DNA of 19,234 bases from JAPUDQ01 sp049644865 (GCA_049644865.1 JBARSV010000025.1:1-19234), one strand, 5' to 3'; shown: positions 1-6,895, counted from the first letter of the stretch. The notes: generated by a model not told the origin, from the sequence alone. Translations and numbers: made by a program.

Positions 1-75
1 TGTCAGTTGACGCCGCAATAGCGTGGCGATGAGATGACGATCTTCCAAGGTAAGCTGTGAATATATCTGTCCCAT
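1..75 (-). CDS. IS30-like transposase, N-terminal fragment (runs off window)
   Basis: Twenty-five codons from an ATG at 75 read leftward to the window edge without a stop. The start MGQIYSQLTLEDRHLIATLL resembles the N-terminus of IS30-family transposases (Y/F-x-x-LTxEER-x-x-I-x-x-LL), which begin with a helix-turn-helix that binds the insertion sequence ends. The start is supported by an AAGAGG ribosome-binding site just upstream on the minus strand. The DDE catalytic core would lie outside the window, so I cannot say whether the gene is intact. The IS terminus should lie between 76 and about 130; the minus-strand stretch around 97-118 (TGTAACTTGAACTGTCCGC) is a candidate terminal repeat but its partner is not in view. 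Other HTH_38 proteins are possible. Confidence 0.6.
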   Translation of the reverse strand, partial: MGQIYSQLTLEDRHLIATLLRRQLT

Positions 76-119
76 AATCCTCTTTCTGTAGCAGAGAAAA
101 GCGGACAGTTCAAGTTACA

Positions 120-146
120 TTGTTGGCGAGTGGAGGTAATTATTCT
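120..146 (+). promoter_or_regulatory. Weak possible promoter for the structured RNA
   Basis: TTGTTG (120-125) and TATTCT (141-146) are separated by 15 bp, placing a start near 153, just before the closing stem at 167. Match and spacing are mediocre, and the element could equally belong to the end of the IS30-like insertion. Confidence 0.2.
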
Positions 147-166
147 TCGTTTGGCCGGTACCTTAA

Positions 167-746
167 CGTATCAGGTAGTAGATGATTTGCCAGCGTCAAG
201 CGCATGATGAGCTCGTACGCTCGACGCTGGCAGATCCCGCGCTCCAGCACCACATATCCGCTTTGAAACGGCCCCGCGTCCATCTCCGGACTGGTCGTTT
301 CCTGATGTATGTGAAAGGAGTGGAGTCTTTTGGGCAAGAACCGGACGGTTCGCACGACGCAGGCATACGGCGCCTGATTGGTCGGCACATACGCCAACAA
401 CCGGCGTCAATAGGTTGGAACCTGCCCTAGGACAGTCTCCTATCGCGCAATCGAGACGCGGCCCACAAAAAAGAGAGAAAACGGAGAGCGCATATGCGCA
501 AGCTGATCCACGGGAAGATTTGAGGGCTAGCCTAGGAGAGACAACCTAGAGTAGGCCCAAAAATATTACTGTGGCCACTCCAGTTAGAGTGGGTCACTTT
601 TACGGGCGATCGACACATGCAAAACGGCGGGCGGGAGGTATAGATGAGCACACTCGTGCGTTCGCTGGTTCATACCGCGAATCTCGGGCTCCTTCCTGGG
701 CCCACCTATTCTCCCGCCCGCCTCGGGCAATTTACTACCTGATACG
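167..746 (+). ncRNA. Candidate large structured non-coding RNA, unidentified
   Basis: A 14-bp perfect inverted repeat (167-180 with 733-746), extended to 17 bp by G181-U732, A182-U731 and U183-A730, encloses a run of local hairpins: 184-236, 265-301 (with inner 278-281/288-291), 338-351, 360-376, 391-407, 412-423, 488-499, 524-558, 571-597 and a 12-bp GC stem 626-637/711-722. Several non-Watson-Crick positions are G-U if read on the plus strand but A-C on the minus strand (181/732, 187/233, 271/295, 528/554, 530/552, 574/594, 638/710, 690/698-region); a few favour minus (198/222 and 203/217). A terminator-like hairpin follows at 807-827. Open frames inside lack good ribosome-binding sites and resemble no protein I know. 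I looked for the conserved cores of RNase P RNA, tmRNA and SRP RNA and did not find them. Class and exact ends are unknown. Confidence 0.5.
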
Positions 747-753
747 ATATAAC

Positions 754-802
754 TAAGCGGTAAGCGGTAAGCGGTAAGCGGTAAGCGGTAAGCGGTAAGC
801 GG
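754..802. repeat. Heptanucleotide tandem array TAAGCGG x7
   Basis: Seven perfect head-to-tail copies of TAAGCGG lie between the closing stem of the structured RNA and the terminator-like hairpin. A 7-nt unit is not a multiple of three, so this is not a protein repeat. Two other heptanucleotide arrays of different sequence occur at 841-867 and 6051-6099. Confidence 0.95.
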
Positions 803-806
803 TATG

Positions 807-827
807 TGCACAGAAGGTGCATTTTTT
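807..827 (+). terminator. Intrinsic terminator-like hairpin
   Basis: TGCAC (807-811), a 5-nt loop and GTGCA (817-821) are followed directly by six T residues (822-827). The stem is short (5 bp plus a G-U), so it is a modest terminator, but it sits where an RNA starting near 150-167 would be expected to end and supports plus-strand transcription of the structured region. Confidence 0.45.
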
Positions 828-840
828 ATGTCTTTTTCCC

Positions 841-867
841 AAAATCCAAAATCCAAAATCCAAAATC
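841..867. repeat. Heptanucleotide tandem array AAAATCC, about 3.9 copies
   Basis: Three copies of AAAATCC plus AAAATC lie immediately upstream of the sbcB -10 box at 873-878. The -35 position for that promoter (about 850-855) falls inside the array, so changes in copy number would alter the upstream promoter DNA. Confidence 0.9.
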
Positions 868-872
868 TACTC

Positions 873-878
873 TATACT
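873..878 (+). promoter_or_regulatory. -10 box of sbcB, seven nt before the start codon
   Basis: TATACT ends at 878 and the preferred sbcB ATG begins at 886. A transcript starting at the usual distance from the box would begin on or next to the ATG, implying a leaderless mRNA. There is no Shine-Dalgarno sequence upstream of 886. Confidence 0.5.
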
Positions 879-885
879 ATTACCT

Positions 886-2301
886 ATGGCTAACATATCC
901 GCTCGGCAAACATTTTTCTTCTACGACCTTGAGACTAGTGGTTTCAGCGCGCGCGATGACCGCGTGATGCAATTTGCCGGTCAACGCACCGACATGAAGC
1001 TCAAAAAGATCGGTGAGCCAGTCAATCTGCTCGTCAAACTAACTGATGACATATTGCCTAGTCCCGACGCAATCATGGTGACAGGCATAACTCCTCAGGC
1101 AACATTGAATGATGGCTATAGTGAGAAGGAATTTTGCGACATACTCATGAGCGATGTCTTCACTGAAGACACTATCGCTGTCGGTTTTAACAATGTGCGA
1201 TTTGACGATGAGTTTATCCGCCATACCCTGTGGCGGAATTTTTATGACCCGTACGAATGGTCCTGGGCAGATGGTCGTGGTCGGTGGGATATGCTTGATG
1301 TCGTGCGTATGACACGGGCGCTACGACCAAAGGGCATTGAGTGGCCGACAGACGAGACAGGCAAAGCGGTCAATAAACTAGAGCTACTCGGCAAGGCGAA
1401 TAACCTGACACATACGCACGCCCACGATGCTCTGAGTGATGTCGAAGTCTTGATCGATCTTGCACGCTTACTACGCGACAAGCAACCAAAATTGTATGAC
1501 TATCTTTTCTCGTTGCGTGATAAAAAAGCTGTAGCAAACCTCGTCAATCTCGATGATCCCAAGCCATTTGTTTATACGTCTGGCCGGTATGATCCGGCAC
1601 ATGAGAAGACGACGATTGCCTTTCCGATCGCACCTGGCACCAAACCTGGTTCGGTGCTCGTCTATGACCTGCGCCATGACCCATCACCGTTTTTGAACGC
1701 CAGTCCCCGGCAGCTCGCTAGTATTATTTTCGCTGATCGTGATACTCGAGCCGCTGAAGGGTTCGTGGCACTGCCTGTTAAAGAACTCGCCTACAATCGG
1801 TGTCCGGCTGTCGCACCAGTCGGGGTGGTCGATGATGCCGCACGTGAACGACTCGCGATTGATATGTCAGCAGTACAGCGGCATATGTCGATACTTGCGG
1901 GCAACTCAACATTTGGTGCCGCTGTGCAAGAGGCCTTCGAAATGCGCGAACCCTATACACCCTCGGCCGATGTTGAGCACCAACTCTATGATGGCTTCAT
2001 GAGTGACAAAGACAAGGGCCGCTGCGCAGTGGTGCGGGGTGCTGGTACGACAGAACTAGCAGATTTTCACCCTCAATTTGTCGATGAGCGATTGCCAGAA
2101 CTACTTTTCCGGTATAAGGCTCGTCAATTTCCTGAGAGCTTAAGTGAAGACGAACACACTCGTTGGGAACAGTACCGAGCAACCAAGTTGCAGCAATTAT
2201 TACCTAGTTATTTTGATACACTCGAACGACTGCAGCGTTCCCGCGCCGACCAGTATCTTCTCGAAGAGCTTCATCTTTGGGCTGAGAGCATCGCACCCTG
2301 A
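886..2301 (+). CDS. sbcB: Exodeoxyribonuclease I (3'-5' ssDNA exonuclease)
   Basis: The 471-residue product matches exonuclease I in length and layout (the E. coli enzyme is about 475 aa). Exo I degrades single-stranded DNA 3' to 5' in recombination and mismatch repair. The DEDD nuclease core is visible: D14 and E16 in FFYDLETSGF, a second motif in NNVRFDDEFIRH, and the third, DEDDh-type motif in HAHDALSDVE. Hallmarks of the family include QFAGQRTDMKL and TGITPQ. The C-terminal part corresponds to the SH3-like and helical ExoI domains. An in-frame ATG exists at 817, but it lies inside the terminator-like hairpin and its extra 23 residues are encoded by the AAAATCC array, so I choose 886, directly behind a TATACT box. 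The convergent membrane-protein gene ends at 2303, one base past this stop. Confidence 0.93.
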   Translation: MANISARQTFFFYDLETSGFSARDDRVMQFAGQRTDMKLKKIGEPVNLLVKLTDDILPSPDAIMVTGITPQATLNDGYSEKEFCDILMSDVFTEDTIAVGFNNVRFDDEFIRHTLWRNFYDPYEWSWADGRGRWDMLDVVRMTRALRPKGIEWPTDETGKAVNKLELLGKANNLTHTHAHDALSDVEVLIDLARLLRDKQPKLYDYLFSLRDKKAVANLVNLDDPKPFVYTSGRYDPAHEKTTIAFPIAPGTKPGSVLVYDLRHDPSPFLNASPRQLASIIFADRDTRAAEGFVALPVKELAYNRCPAVAPVGVVDDAARERLAIDMSAVQRHMSILAGNSTFGAAVQEAFEMREPYTPSADVEHQLYDGFMSDKDKGRCAVVRGAGTTELADFHPQFVDERLPELLFRYKARQFPESLSEDEHTRWEQYRATKLQQLLPSYFDTLERLQRSRADQYLLEELHLWAESIAP

Positions 2302-2302
2302 G

Positions 2303-2662
2303 TTATCCGCTTGTTGCTGTCTGGTATCGCTTGCGTGTACGTCGTTTTGGGCTCGGTTTGGTAGTAGTTTTTTGATTTTGTTTGGCAGCAACACTTAGCA
2401 CGTGACTGCGTGCACGCGATTTGGCGATTTTTTCTTGATGTGGTGCATCACCGATAAAAACAGGTTGTCGCAATAGCCAAAATAAGGCGATGGCTGCAAC
2501 ACTTCCGAGTATAAGACCCATCATCCAAAATGGTAGTACGATAGTGGTCATTGGTATCACACCAACAAACAACAAAGCAAACAATGCGTTGAGTACTTGG
2601 TGCTGGCTCAGTACTACAACAATTCCAAGAAGTATCCCAATTCTTCGCACTGTTTTTACCAT
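2303..2662 (-). CDS. Small two-helix membrane protein with basic tail
   Basis: 119 residues. Two hydrophobic segments (about residues 8-40 and 45-65) are followed by a hydrophilic, strongly basic C-terminal half rich in K, R, T and Q (for example KPSPKRRTRKRY). The start is supported by AGGAGC at 2668-2673 and a promoter at 2688-2716. I do not recognise the family. The positively charged tail should be cytoplasmic by the positive-inside rule and could contact nucleic acid or the membrane surface, but this is inference. The gene converges on sbcB with one base between the stops, and the 3' side has no separate terminator. It may be lineage-specific. Confidence 0.75.
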   Translation of the reverse strand: MVKTVRRIGILLGIVVVLSQHQVLNALFALLFVGVIPMTTIVLPFWMMGLILGSVAAIALFWLLRQPVFIGDAPHQEKIAKSRARSHVLSVAAKQNQKTTTKPSPKRRTRKRYQTATSG

Positions 2663-2687
2663 AAACTGCTCCTATGCTATTATGTTT

Positions 2688-2716
2688 ATGATAACACAGA
2701 TTTATATATTAGTCAA
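2688..2716 (-). promoter_or_regulatory. Sigma-70-type promoter of the 119-aa membrane protein
   Basis: On the minus strand TTGACT (2711-2716) and TATCAT (2688-2693) are 17 bp apart. The predicted start near 2681 gives a short leader containing AGGAGC. Unlike many genes here, this one has a conventional leader. Confidence 0.55.
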
Positions 2717-2727
2717 GTATGGTATTT

Positions 2728-2851
2728 ACCTGAATCTCAAAACCTCCCCACTCCAGACAATCAACCCGCCGCCAACTGATTAGCCTACGCCTTGGCGGGC
2801 TTTGGCCCCCTAAGGCCAACTGTCTGTCAGGGGAGGTTTCGAGATTCAGGT
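2728..2851. mobile_element. 124-bp palindromic MITE-like element, copy 1
   Basis: The ends are 22-bp inverted repeats with one mismatch (2728-2749 and 2830-2851; ACCTGAATC ... GATTCAGGT). The interior carries further nested arms (CAGACA/TGTCTG, CCCGCC/GGCGGG, GGCC/GGCC), so a transcript would fold into one long hairpin. An 8-bp direct repeat TGGTATTT flanks it exactly (2720-2727 and 2852-2859), as expected for a target-site duplication. No coding capacity. A near-identical copy lies at 9818-9941 with only three differences that I can count. It sits just after the stop of the 2858-3181 gene and probably terminates that transcript. Confidence 0.85.
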
Positions 2852-2857
2852 TGGTAT

Positions 2858-3181
2858 TTATTTAATAAAAAGCATATACATGATTGTCGCGCTGGTCGTG
2901 AGGCTGGCGAGTAGGGCGATCGCGGCCATAAGAGGGTTACTTCGCGCCCACTGAGCGATGTCATGGATGAGTTTTAAGATGATACGGCCAAAATCATCGG
3001 CCCACTTGAACTCGCTGGCGAGTACGAATATGCCGAGTAAAAATACTGGTATGCCACCCGGTCCGGGTAGCCAGCCGATTGCACCCGATGTCAGCACAAG
3101 TGTCAAACCGACAAATAGCGTGAGTGGTCGACGGATTGAGGTCGGCACGGAGCGCCAATGGCGACGGAGGGCTTGTCTCAT
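2858..3181 (-). CDS. PGPGW-family transmembrane protein
   Basis: 107 residues with the signature WLPGPGGIPVFLLGIFVLASEF (residues about 37-58), typical of the putative transmembrane PGPGW family, whose biochemical role is not established. Hydrophobic segments lie at about 20-55 and 83-105, with the WADDFGR stretch and an amphipathic linker between. The N-terminus is basic (RQALRRHWR), predicting a cytoplasmic start. The ATG at 3181 is seven nt behind a TATACT box on the minus strand and lacks a Shine-Dalgarno sequence, so the mRNA is probably leaderless. It diverges from uvrA. The palindromic mobile element begins six nt past its stop codon. Confidence 0.8.
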   Translation of the reverse strand: MRQALRRHWRSVPTSIRRPLTLFVGLTLVLTSGAIGWLPGPGGIPVFLLGIFVLASEFKWADDFGRIILKLIHDIAQWARSNPLMAAIALLASLTTSATIMYMLFIK

Positions 3182-3188
3182 ACCTAAC

Positions 3189-3194
3189 AGTATA
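3189..3194 (-). promoter_or_regulatory. -10 box of the PGPGW gene, N7 before ATG
   Basis: TATACT on the minus strand, separated by exactly seven nt from the ATG at 3181. The same arrangement is seen before sbcB and the GH16 gene. Confidence 0.5.
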
Positions 3195-3226
3195 GCGTAT
3201 CGTAGAGTGACATGGGCAGCAGAAAT

Positions 3227-3235
3227 TGATATAAT
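3227..3235 (+). promoter_or_regulatory. Extended -10 promoter of uvrA
   Basis: TGATATAAT matches an extended -10 (TGnTATAAT). It ends eight nt before the uvrA ATG at 3244. An AGGAGG at 3236-3241 lies between box and start; if this box is used, the transcript would start downstream of AGGAGG and be leaderless. Confidence 0.55.
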
Positions 3236-3243
3236 AGGAGGCC

Positions 3244-6066
3244 ATGTCTGAGGTTATCAAGGTCACTGGTGCTCGCGAGCACAATCTCAAAAATATCTCT
3301 GTTGAGATACCGCGCGACAAGCTCGTGGTTATCACGGGGCTATCTGGTTCGGGTAAATCAAGCCTCGCCTTTGATACCATCTATGCTGAAGGCCAACGCC
3401 GATACGTAGAGAGTCTCAGCAGCTATGCGAGGCAGTTTTTGGGTCTTATGGAAAAACCTGACGTCGACCAGATTGATGGCCTGAGTCCGGCAATCTCGAT
3501 CGACCAAAAATCAACCAGTCGCAACCCGCGCAGTACTGTCGCTACGGTCACAGAAATTTTTGATTATTTACGGTTATTGTATGCACGTATCGGCGTGCCG
3601 CATTGTCCGGTTTGCGGTAAACCTGTCACCAAGCAAACCCCACAGAGTATTGTCGATAATATTCGAGAACTCGGCGACGGCAAACGTCTGATGATACTAG
3701 CACCAATCGTGAGCGCCAAAAAAGGCGAGTTTGCTCACGTGCCTGACCAATATGGCCGCATGGGATTTGCGCGCGCTCGCGTCGACGGCGTCATCTACGC
3801 ACTCGACGAATTTCCTGAGCTCGATAAGAAGTTCAAACACACCATTGAGATTGTCGTTGACCGGGTGGTTAATGACGCTGAATCGATCACTCGTATCGCT
3901 CAGTCGGTCGAGCAAGCGCTCGATATCGCCAGCGGCGTACTGATCGCACTTGACGCCGATACCAATGCCGAGCATGTTTTTTCACAGCGTTATGCCTGTG
4001 TCGATCATCCCGACGTTGCCATACCCGAGCTTGAACCGCGGTTGTTTAGTTTTAACAGTCCATTTGGGGCATGTCCGACATGTACTGGTCTCGGCAACCG
4101 ACTCGAAGTTGATCCTGAACTGGTCTTTAACCCCAACTTGACGATCGCCGAAGGTGCGCTCCGTCCATTTAATCGTGTCAACAGTGATGCCTGGTATGTC
4201 AAGAAACTTGCCGCTGTCGGTGAGCGCCATGGCTTTTCGGTGCATGACCGGGTGCGGGATATTCCCGAAGATGCAATTCAGAAAATATTGTATGGAACAG
4301 GCTCGGAAAAATATTCAGTTCGTCTCAGCATGGGTCGCTCATTTGATGCGACGTACGAAGGTGTCATACCGAACCTTGAGCGCCGCCACAAAGAAACCGA
4401 TAGTGACTTCATGCGCCGCGATATCGAACGGTTTATGCGCGAACGCGAGTGCTATACCTGCAAAGGGGCCCGACTCAAGCCCGAGGTTCTCGCTATCACG
4501 GTGCACGGACTTTCGATTACCGACATGGTAAGCCTTAGCGTCGACGATGCCTACAAATTATTTCGTGATGATCTGAAGCTCAATGATAAAGAGTTATTTA
4601 TCGCTCGTCAGATTTTACGTGAGATCTTAGCACGGCTTGGTTTTATGCACGATGTTGGTCTCAGCTATCTCGAACTCGGTCGGGCAGCCAATACGCTCAG
4701 TGGCGGTGAAGCCCAGCGTATCCGTCTGGCGACACAAATCGGCTCGGGTCTGCAAGGGGTGCTGTATGTGCTTGATGAACCATCGATCGGTCTGCACCAG
4801 CGCGACAACGACAAGCTTATCGCCACGCTCAAGCACCTGCGCGATATCGGCAATACCGTGCTTGTGGTCGAGCACGACGAAGATACCATTCGCAGTGCCG
4901 ACTACTTGCTAGATATTGGTCCCGGAGCTGGTGTGCATGGCGGCGAAGTCTGTGCAGTTGGCACACCCGACGAGGTTGCAGCCAACGAACATAGTATCAC
5001 GGGGAAATATTTATCGGGTAGATTGAAAATCGATGTGCCTCGCACGCGTCGCAAAGGCAATGGTAAACTACTTCGTGTTATCGGTGCTCGTGAGCATAAT
5101 CTTAAGAACCTCACCGTTGATATACCGCTCGGACTTCTAACCATCGTAAGCGGCGTGAGCGGCTCGGGCAAATCAACGCTCGTTAATGACATTATCGCAA
5201 AAGAATTATCAGTTCAGCTCAACCGGGCGCAGGAAGTTGCCGGTCGTCACGATGCTATCGAAGGCATTGAATACCTCGACAAAGTTATCACCATCGACCA
5301 AAGTCCGATTGGACGTACACCGCGCAGCAACCCGGCGACGTACACGGGCGTTTTCACGGCCATTCGTGAATTATTTGCGAGTACGCCCGAAGCCAATGTC
5401 CGTGGCTACAAAGCCGGTCGTTTCAGCTTCAATGTTCGTGGTGGTCGCTGTGAAAATTGCCAGGGTGACGGTGTGATCAAAATCGAGATGCATTTTCTGC
5501 CCGATGTCTATGTCCAATGTGAGATCTGCAAAGGCAAACGCTACAACCGCGAAGCGCTCGAGATCACCTATAAAGGACAAACAATTAGTGATGTGCTCGG
5601 CATGACCGTCGAACAGGCAGCAGAATTTTTTGACGCTCAGCCCAGCATCAAGAAAAAGATGGACACGCTGGTCGAAGTTGGCCTCGGCTATATCAAACTC
5701 GGCCAGCCAGCTACGACTTTTAGCGGCGGTGAAGCCCAACGTATCAAACTAGCGACCGAACTATCGCGCCGCGCGACCGGTAAGACACTTTACATACTCG
5801 ATGAACCGACGACAGGCCTGCATGCGGCGGACGTCAAGAAACTGCTACATGTCCTGCAAGCACTAGTTGACACAGGTAACAGCATGGTCATCATTGAGCA
5901 CAATCTCGACGTCATCAAATGTGCCGACTACATCATCGACATGGGCCCCGAAGGTGGCGCTGCTGGCGGGCAGGTCATCGCCGAGGGTTCGCCTGAGCAG
6001 ATTGTGAAAAACCAGGCGAGTTACACGGGGCAGTATTTGAAGAGTATGCTGAGCTATGAGCTATGA
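3244..6066 (+). CDS. uvrA: Excinuclease ABC subunit A
   Basis: The 940-residue product is a full-length UvrA, the dimeric ABC-type ATPase that scans DNA for damage and loads UvrB in nucleotide excision repair. Visible elements: first Walker A GLSGSGKSS (about 32-40), CPVCGK near 120, zinc-binding cysteines in CPTC (about 277) and an upstream C-x-x-H, first signature LSGGEAQRIRLA (about 485) and Walker B LYVLDEPSIGLH, second Walker A GVSGSGKST (about 637), the C-terminal zinc module CENC...CEIC, second signature FSGGEAQRIKLA (about 826) and LYILDEPTTGLH. Nothing essential is missing. The last codons and the TGA stop are made of the first units of a GAGCTAT array, so the C-terminus SYEL is repeat-derived. 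It stands alone, without uvrB or uvrC nearby. Confidence 0.97.
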   Translation: MSEVIKVTGAREHNLKNISVEIPRDKLVVITGLSGSGKSSLAFDTIYAEGQRRYVESLSSYARQFLGLMEKPDVDQIDGLSPAISIDQKSTSRNPRSTVATVTEIFDYLRLLYARIGVPHCPVCGKPVTKQTPQSIVDNIRELGDGKRLMILAPIVSAKKGEFAHVPDQYGRMGFARARVDGVIYALDEFPELDKKFKHTIEIVVDRVVNDAESITRIAQSVEQALDIASGVLIALDADTNAEHVFSQRYACVDHPDVAIPELEPRLFSFNSPFGACPTCTGLGNRLEVDPELVFNPNLTIAEGALRPFNRVNSDAWYVKKLAAVGERHGFSVHDRVRDIPEDAIQKILYGTGSEKYSVRLSMGRSFDATYEGVIPNLERRHKETDSDFMRRDIERFMRERECYTCKGARLKPEVLAITVHGLSITDMVSLSVDDAYKLFRDDLKLNDKELFIARQILREILARLGFMHDVGLSYLELGRAANTLSGGEAQRIRLATQIGSGLQGVLYVLDEPSIGLHQRDNDKLIATLKHLRDIGNTVLVVEHDEDTIRSADYLLDIGPGAGVHGGEVCAVGTPDEVAANEHSITGKYLSGRLKIDVPRTRRKGNGKLLRVIGAREHNLKNLTVDIPLGLLTIVSGVSGSGKSTLVNDIIAKELSVQLNRAQEVAGRHDAIEGIEYLDKVITIDQSPIGRTPRSNPATYTGVFTAIRELFASTPEANVRGYKAGRFSFNVRGGRCENCQGDGVIKIEMHFLPDVYVQCEICKGKRYNREALEITYKGQTISDVLGMTVEQAAEFFDAQPSIKKKMDTLVEVGLGYIKLGQPATTFSGGEAQRIKLATELSRRATGKTLYILDEPTTGLHAADVKKLLHVLQALVDTGNSMVIIEHNLDVIKCADYIIDMGPEGGAAGGQVIAEGSPEQIVKNQASYTGQYLKSMLSYEL

Positions 6067-6099
6067 GCTATGAGCTATGAGCTATGAGCTATGAGCTAA
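6051..6099. repeat. Heptanucleotide tandem array GAGCTAT x6 plus a variant
   Basis: Six perfect GAGCTAT units (6051-6092) are followed by GAGCTAA (6093-6099). The array overlaps the last codons and TGA stop of uvrA and ends eight nt before the dedA stop on the other strand. Because the unit is 7 nt, every frame soon meets TGA, so length changes would leave uvrA nearly unaffected. Confidence 0.95.
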
Positions 6100-6106
6100 G
6101 AGTGAG

Positions 6107-6754
6107 CTACTTGCGCAGTATAACCGCAATTTGTCGTTTGACGCTAGCGGTTAATTGCAAGCGGTTGTTGCGGTCTTTGAAAAAATGGATAATCATTGGC
6201 GATATACTCAGCAGTACAATAATGATCGCTGCGATTTCGATATTGATGCCGATCGATTCGATAAAGGCACCTGCGTAGTAGCCTAAGTACGTAAAGCTTG
6301 CTGTCCATAGTGCTGCGCCGATGAGGTTGTAGATCACAAATGTCCGGTAGCGCATCTTGCTGACGCCAGCTACAATGGGGGCAAAGGTGCGCACGATCGG
6401 TACAAAACGAGCTAGCACAATGGTTTTGGCACCGTGTTTTTCATAAAATAGTTCAGCCTTTACTAGGTAGTCCCGTCGGAAAAAGTGTGATTGTTTGCGT
6501 TCAAACAATTTCCGGCCGACTCTGCTACCAAATGCATAGCCGACATTGTCGCCAAGCACTGCCGCGATGAATAGCAAAGCCACAAAGACGTGAATGTTGA
6601 TGGTGAGTATATTTTGTTGTACCAAGAATCCTGCGGCAAACAGCAAGCTGTCGCCTGGCAAGAAAAACCCGATTAAGAGTCCTGACTCTGCAAAAATCAC
6701 AAACAATATGGCAAGGACCCCGAGCCCGGTGATGAAATGTATCAGCGCTTCCAT
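6107..6754 (-). CDS. DedA-family membrane protein (SNARE-associated domain)
   Basis: 215 residues, an inner-membrane protein of the DedA family. Bacterial DedA proteins are linked to proton-motive force, envelope integrity and lipid-carrier (undecaprenyl phosphate) recycling. Visible hallmarks: an N-terminal re-entrant region with ESGLLIGFFLPGDSLLF, the motif LGDNVGYAFGSRVGRKLF, and ARFVPIVRTFAPIVAG with its conserved Arg and Pro residues, then hydrophobic C-terminal helices. The exact substrate cannot be read from sequence. The ATG at 6754 lies eight nt behind an extended -10 (TGGTACAAT) with no Shine-Dalgarno sequence, again suggesting a leaderless transcript. It converges on uvrA across the GAGCTAT array. 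Confidence 0.92.
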   Translation of the reverse strand: MEALIHFITGLGVLAILFVIFAESGLLIGFFLPGDSLLFAAGFLVQQNILTINIHVFVALLFIAAVLGDNVGYAFGSRVGRKLFERKQSHFFRRDYLVKAELFYEKHGAKTIVLARFVPIVRTFAPIVAGVSKMRYRTFVIYNLIGAALWTASFTYLGYYAGAFIESIGINIEIAAIIIVLLSISPMIIHFFKDRNNRLQLTASVKRQIAVILRK

Positions 6755-6762
6755 TACCTATA

Positions 6763-6773
6763 ATTGTACCATG
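6763..6773 (-). promoter_or_regulatory. Extended -10 promoter of dedA, N8 before ATG
   Basis: On the minus strand TGG precedes TACAAT (6763-6768), and the start codon follows after eight nt. Predicted leaderless mRNA. Confidence 0.45.
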
Positions 6774-6826
6774 TTCACTTTATGGAGTTTCTTACCGATC
6801 TTGCGTCTTACACTATTCTTAAAAAA

Positions 6827-6862
6827 GTATACTATTTGAATCGATCGCATCAAATAGTATAC
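6827..6862. repeat. 13-bp perfect inverted repeat upstream of the bL25 promoter
   Basis: GTATACTATTTGA (6827-6839) and its exact complement TCAAATAGTATAC (6850-6862) are separated by 10 nt and end four nt before the -35 box at 6867. On the minus strand the stem is followed by six T residues (complement of 6821-6826), so it could act as a minus-strand terminator. Alternatively it is a protein-binding operator; each arm also contains TATACT. Confidence 0.7.
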
Positions 6863-6866
6863 AACC

Positions 6867-6895
6867 TTGGCAGTCATGGTGAATTCGTGTATAAT
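6867..6895 (+). promoter_or_regulatory. Promoter of the bL25 gene
   Basis: TTGGCA (6867-6872) and TATAAT (6890-6895) are exactly 17 bp apart, the best sigma-70-type promoter in the window. The predicted leader of about 38 nt contains the Shine-Dalgarno AAAGGA. Strong expression would fit a ribosomal protein. Confidence 0.75.

Noticed and set aside
140..430. Open frames of 60-86 codons on both strands within the gene-free left region
   Set aside because: They overlap each other on several frames, lack ribosome-binding sites, encode no recognisable motif, and coincide with inverted repeats that better explain the sequence.
167..746. RNase P RNA, tmRNA or SRP RNA as identity of the structured region
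   Set aside because: No GAGGAAAGTCC/ACAGAA pair for RNase P, no tRNA-like ends or tag frame for tmRNA, no AGCAGC/GTCAGG core for SRP RNA. Local similarities (for example GACAGTC near 433-439) were not followed by the other required motifs.
167..746. Transposon with terminal inverted repeats instead of an RNA
   Set aside because: No direct repeat flanks the arms (the bases outside 167 and 746 differ), and internal hairpins with mostly plus-strand G-U pairs fit an RNA better. It is not fully excluded.
754..867. CRISPR array
   Set aside because: Units are 7 nt with no spacers; these are simple tandem repeats.
817..885. N-terminal extension of exonuclease I from the ATG at 817
   Set aside because: It starts inside the terminator-like hairpin, is encoded partly by the AAAATCC array, and the family N-terminus begins at 886.
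2490..2783. Plus-strand frame of 97 codons opposite the small membrane protein
   Set aside because: It is the complement of a gene with clear promoter and ribosome-binding site, and it continues into the mobile element.
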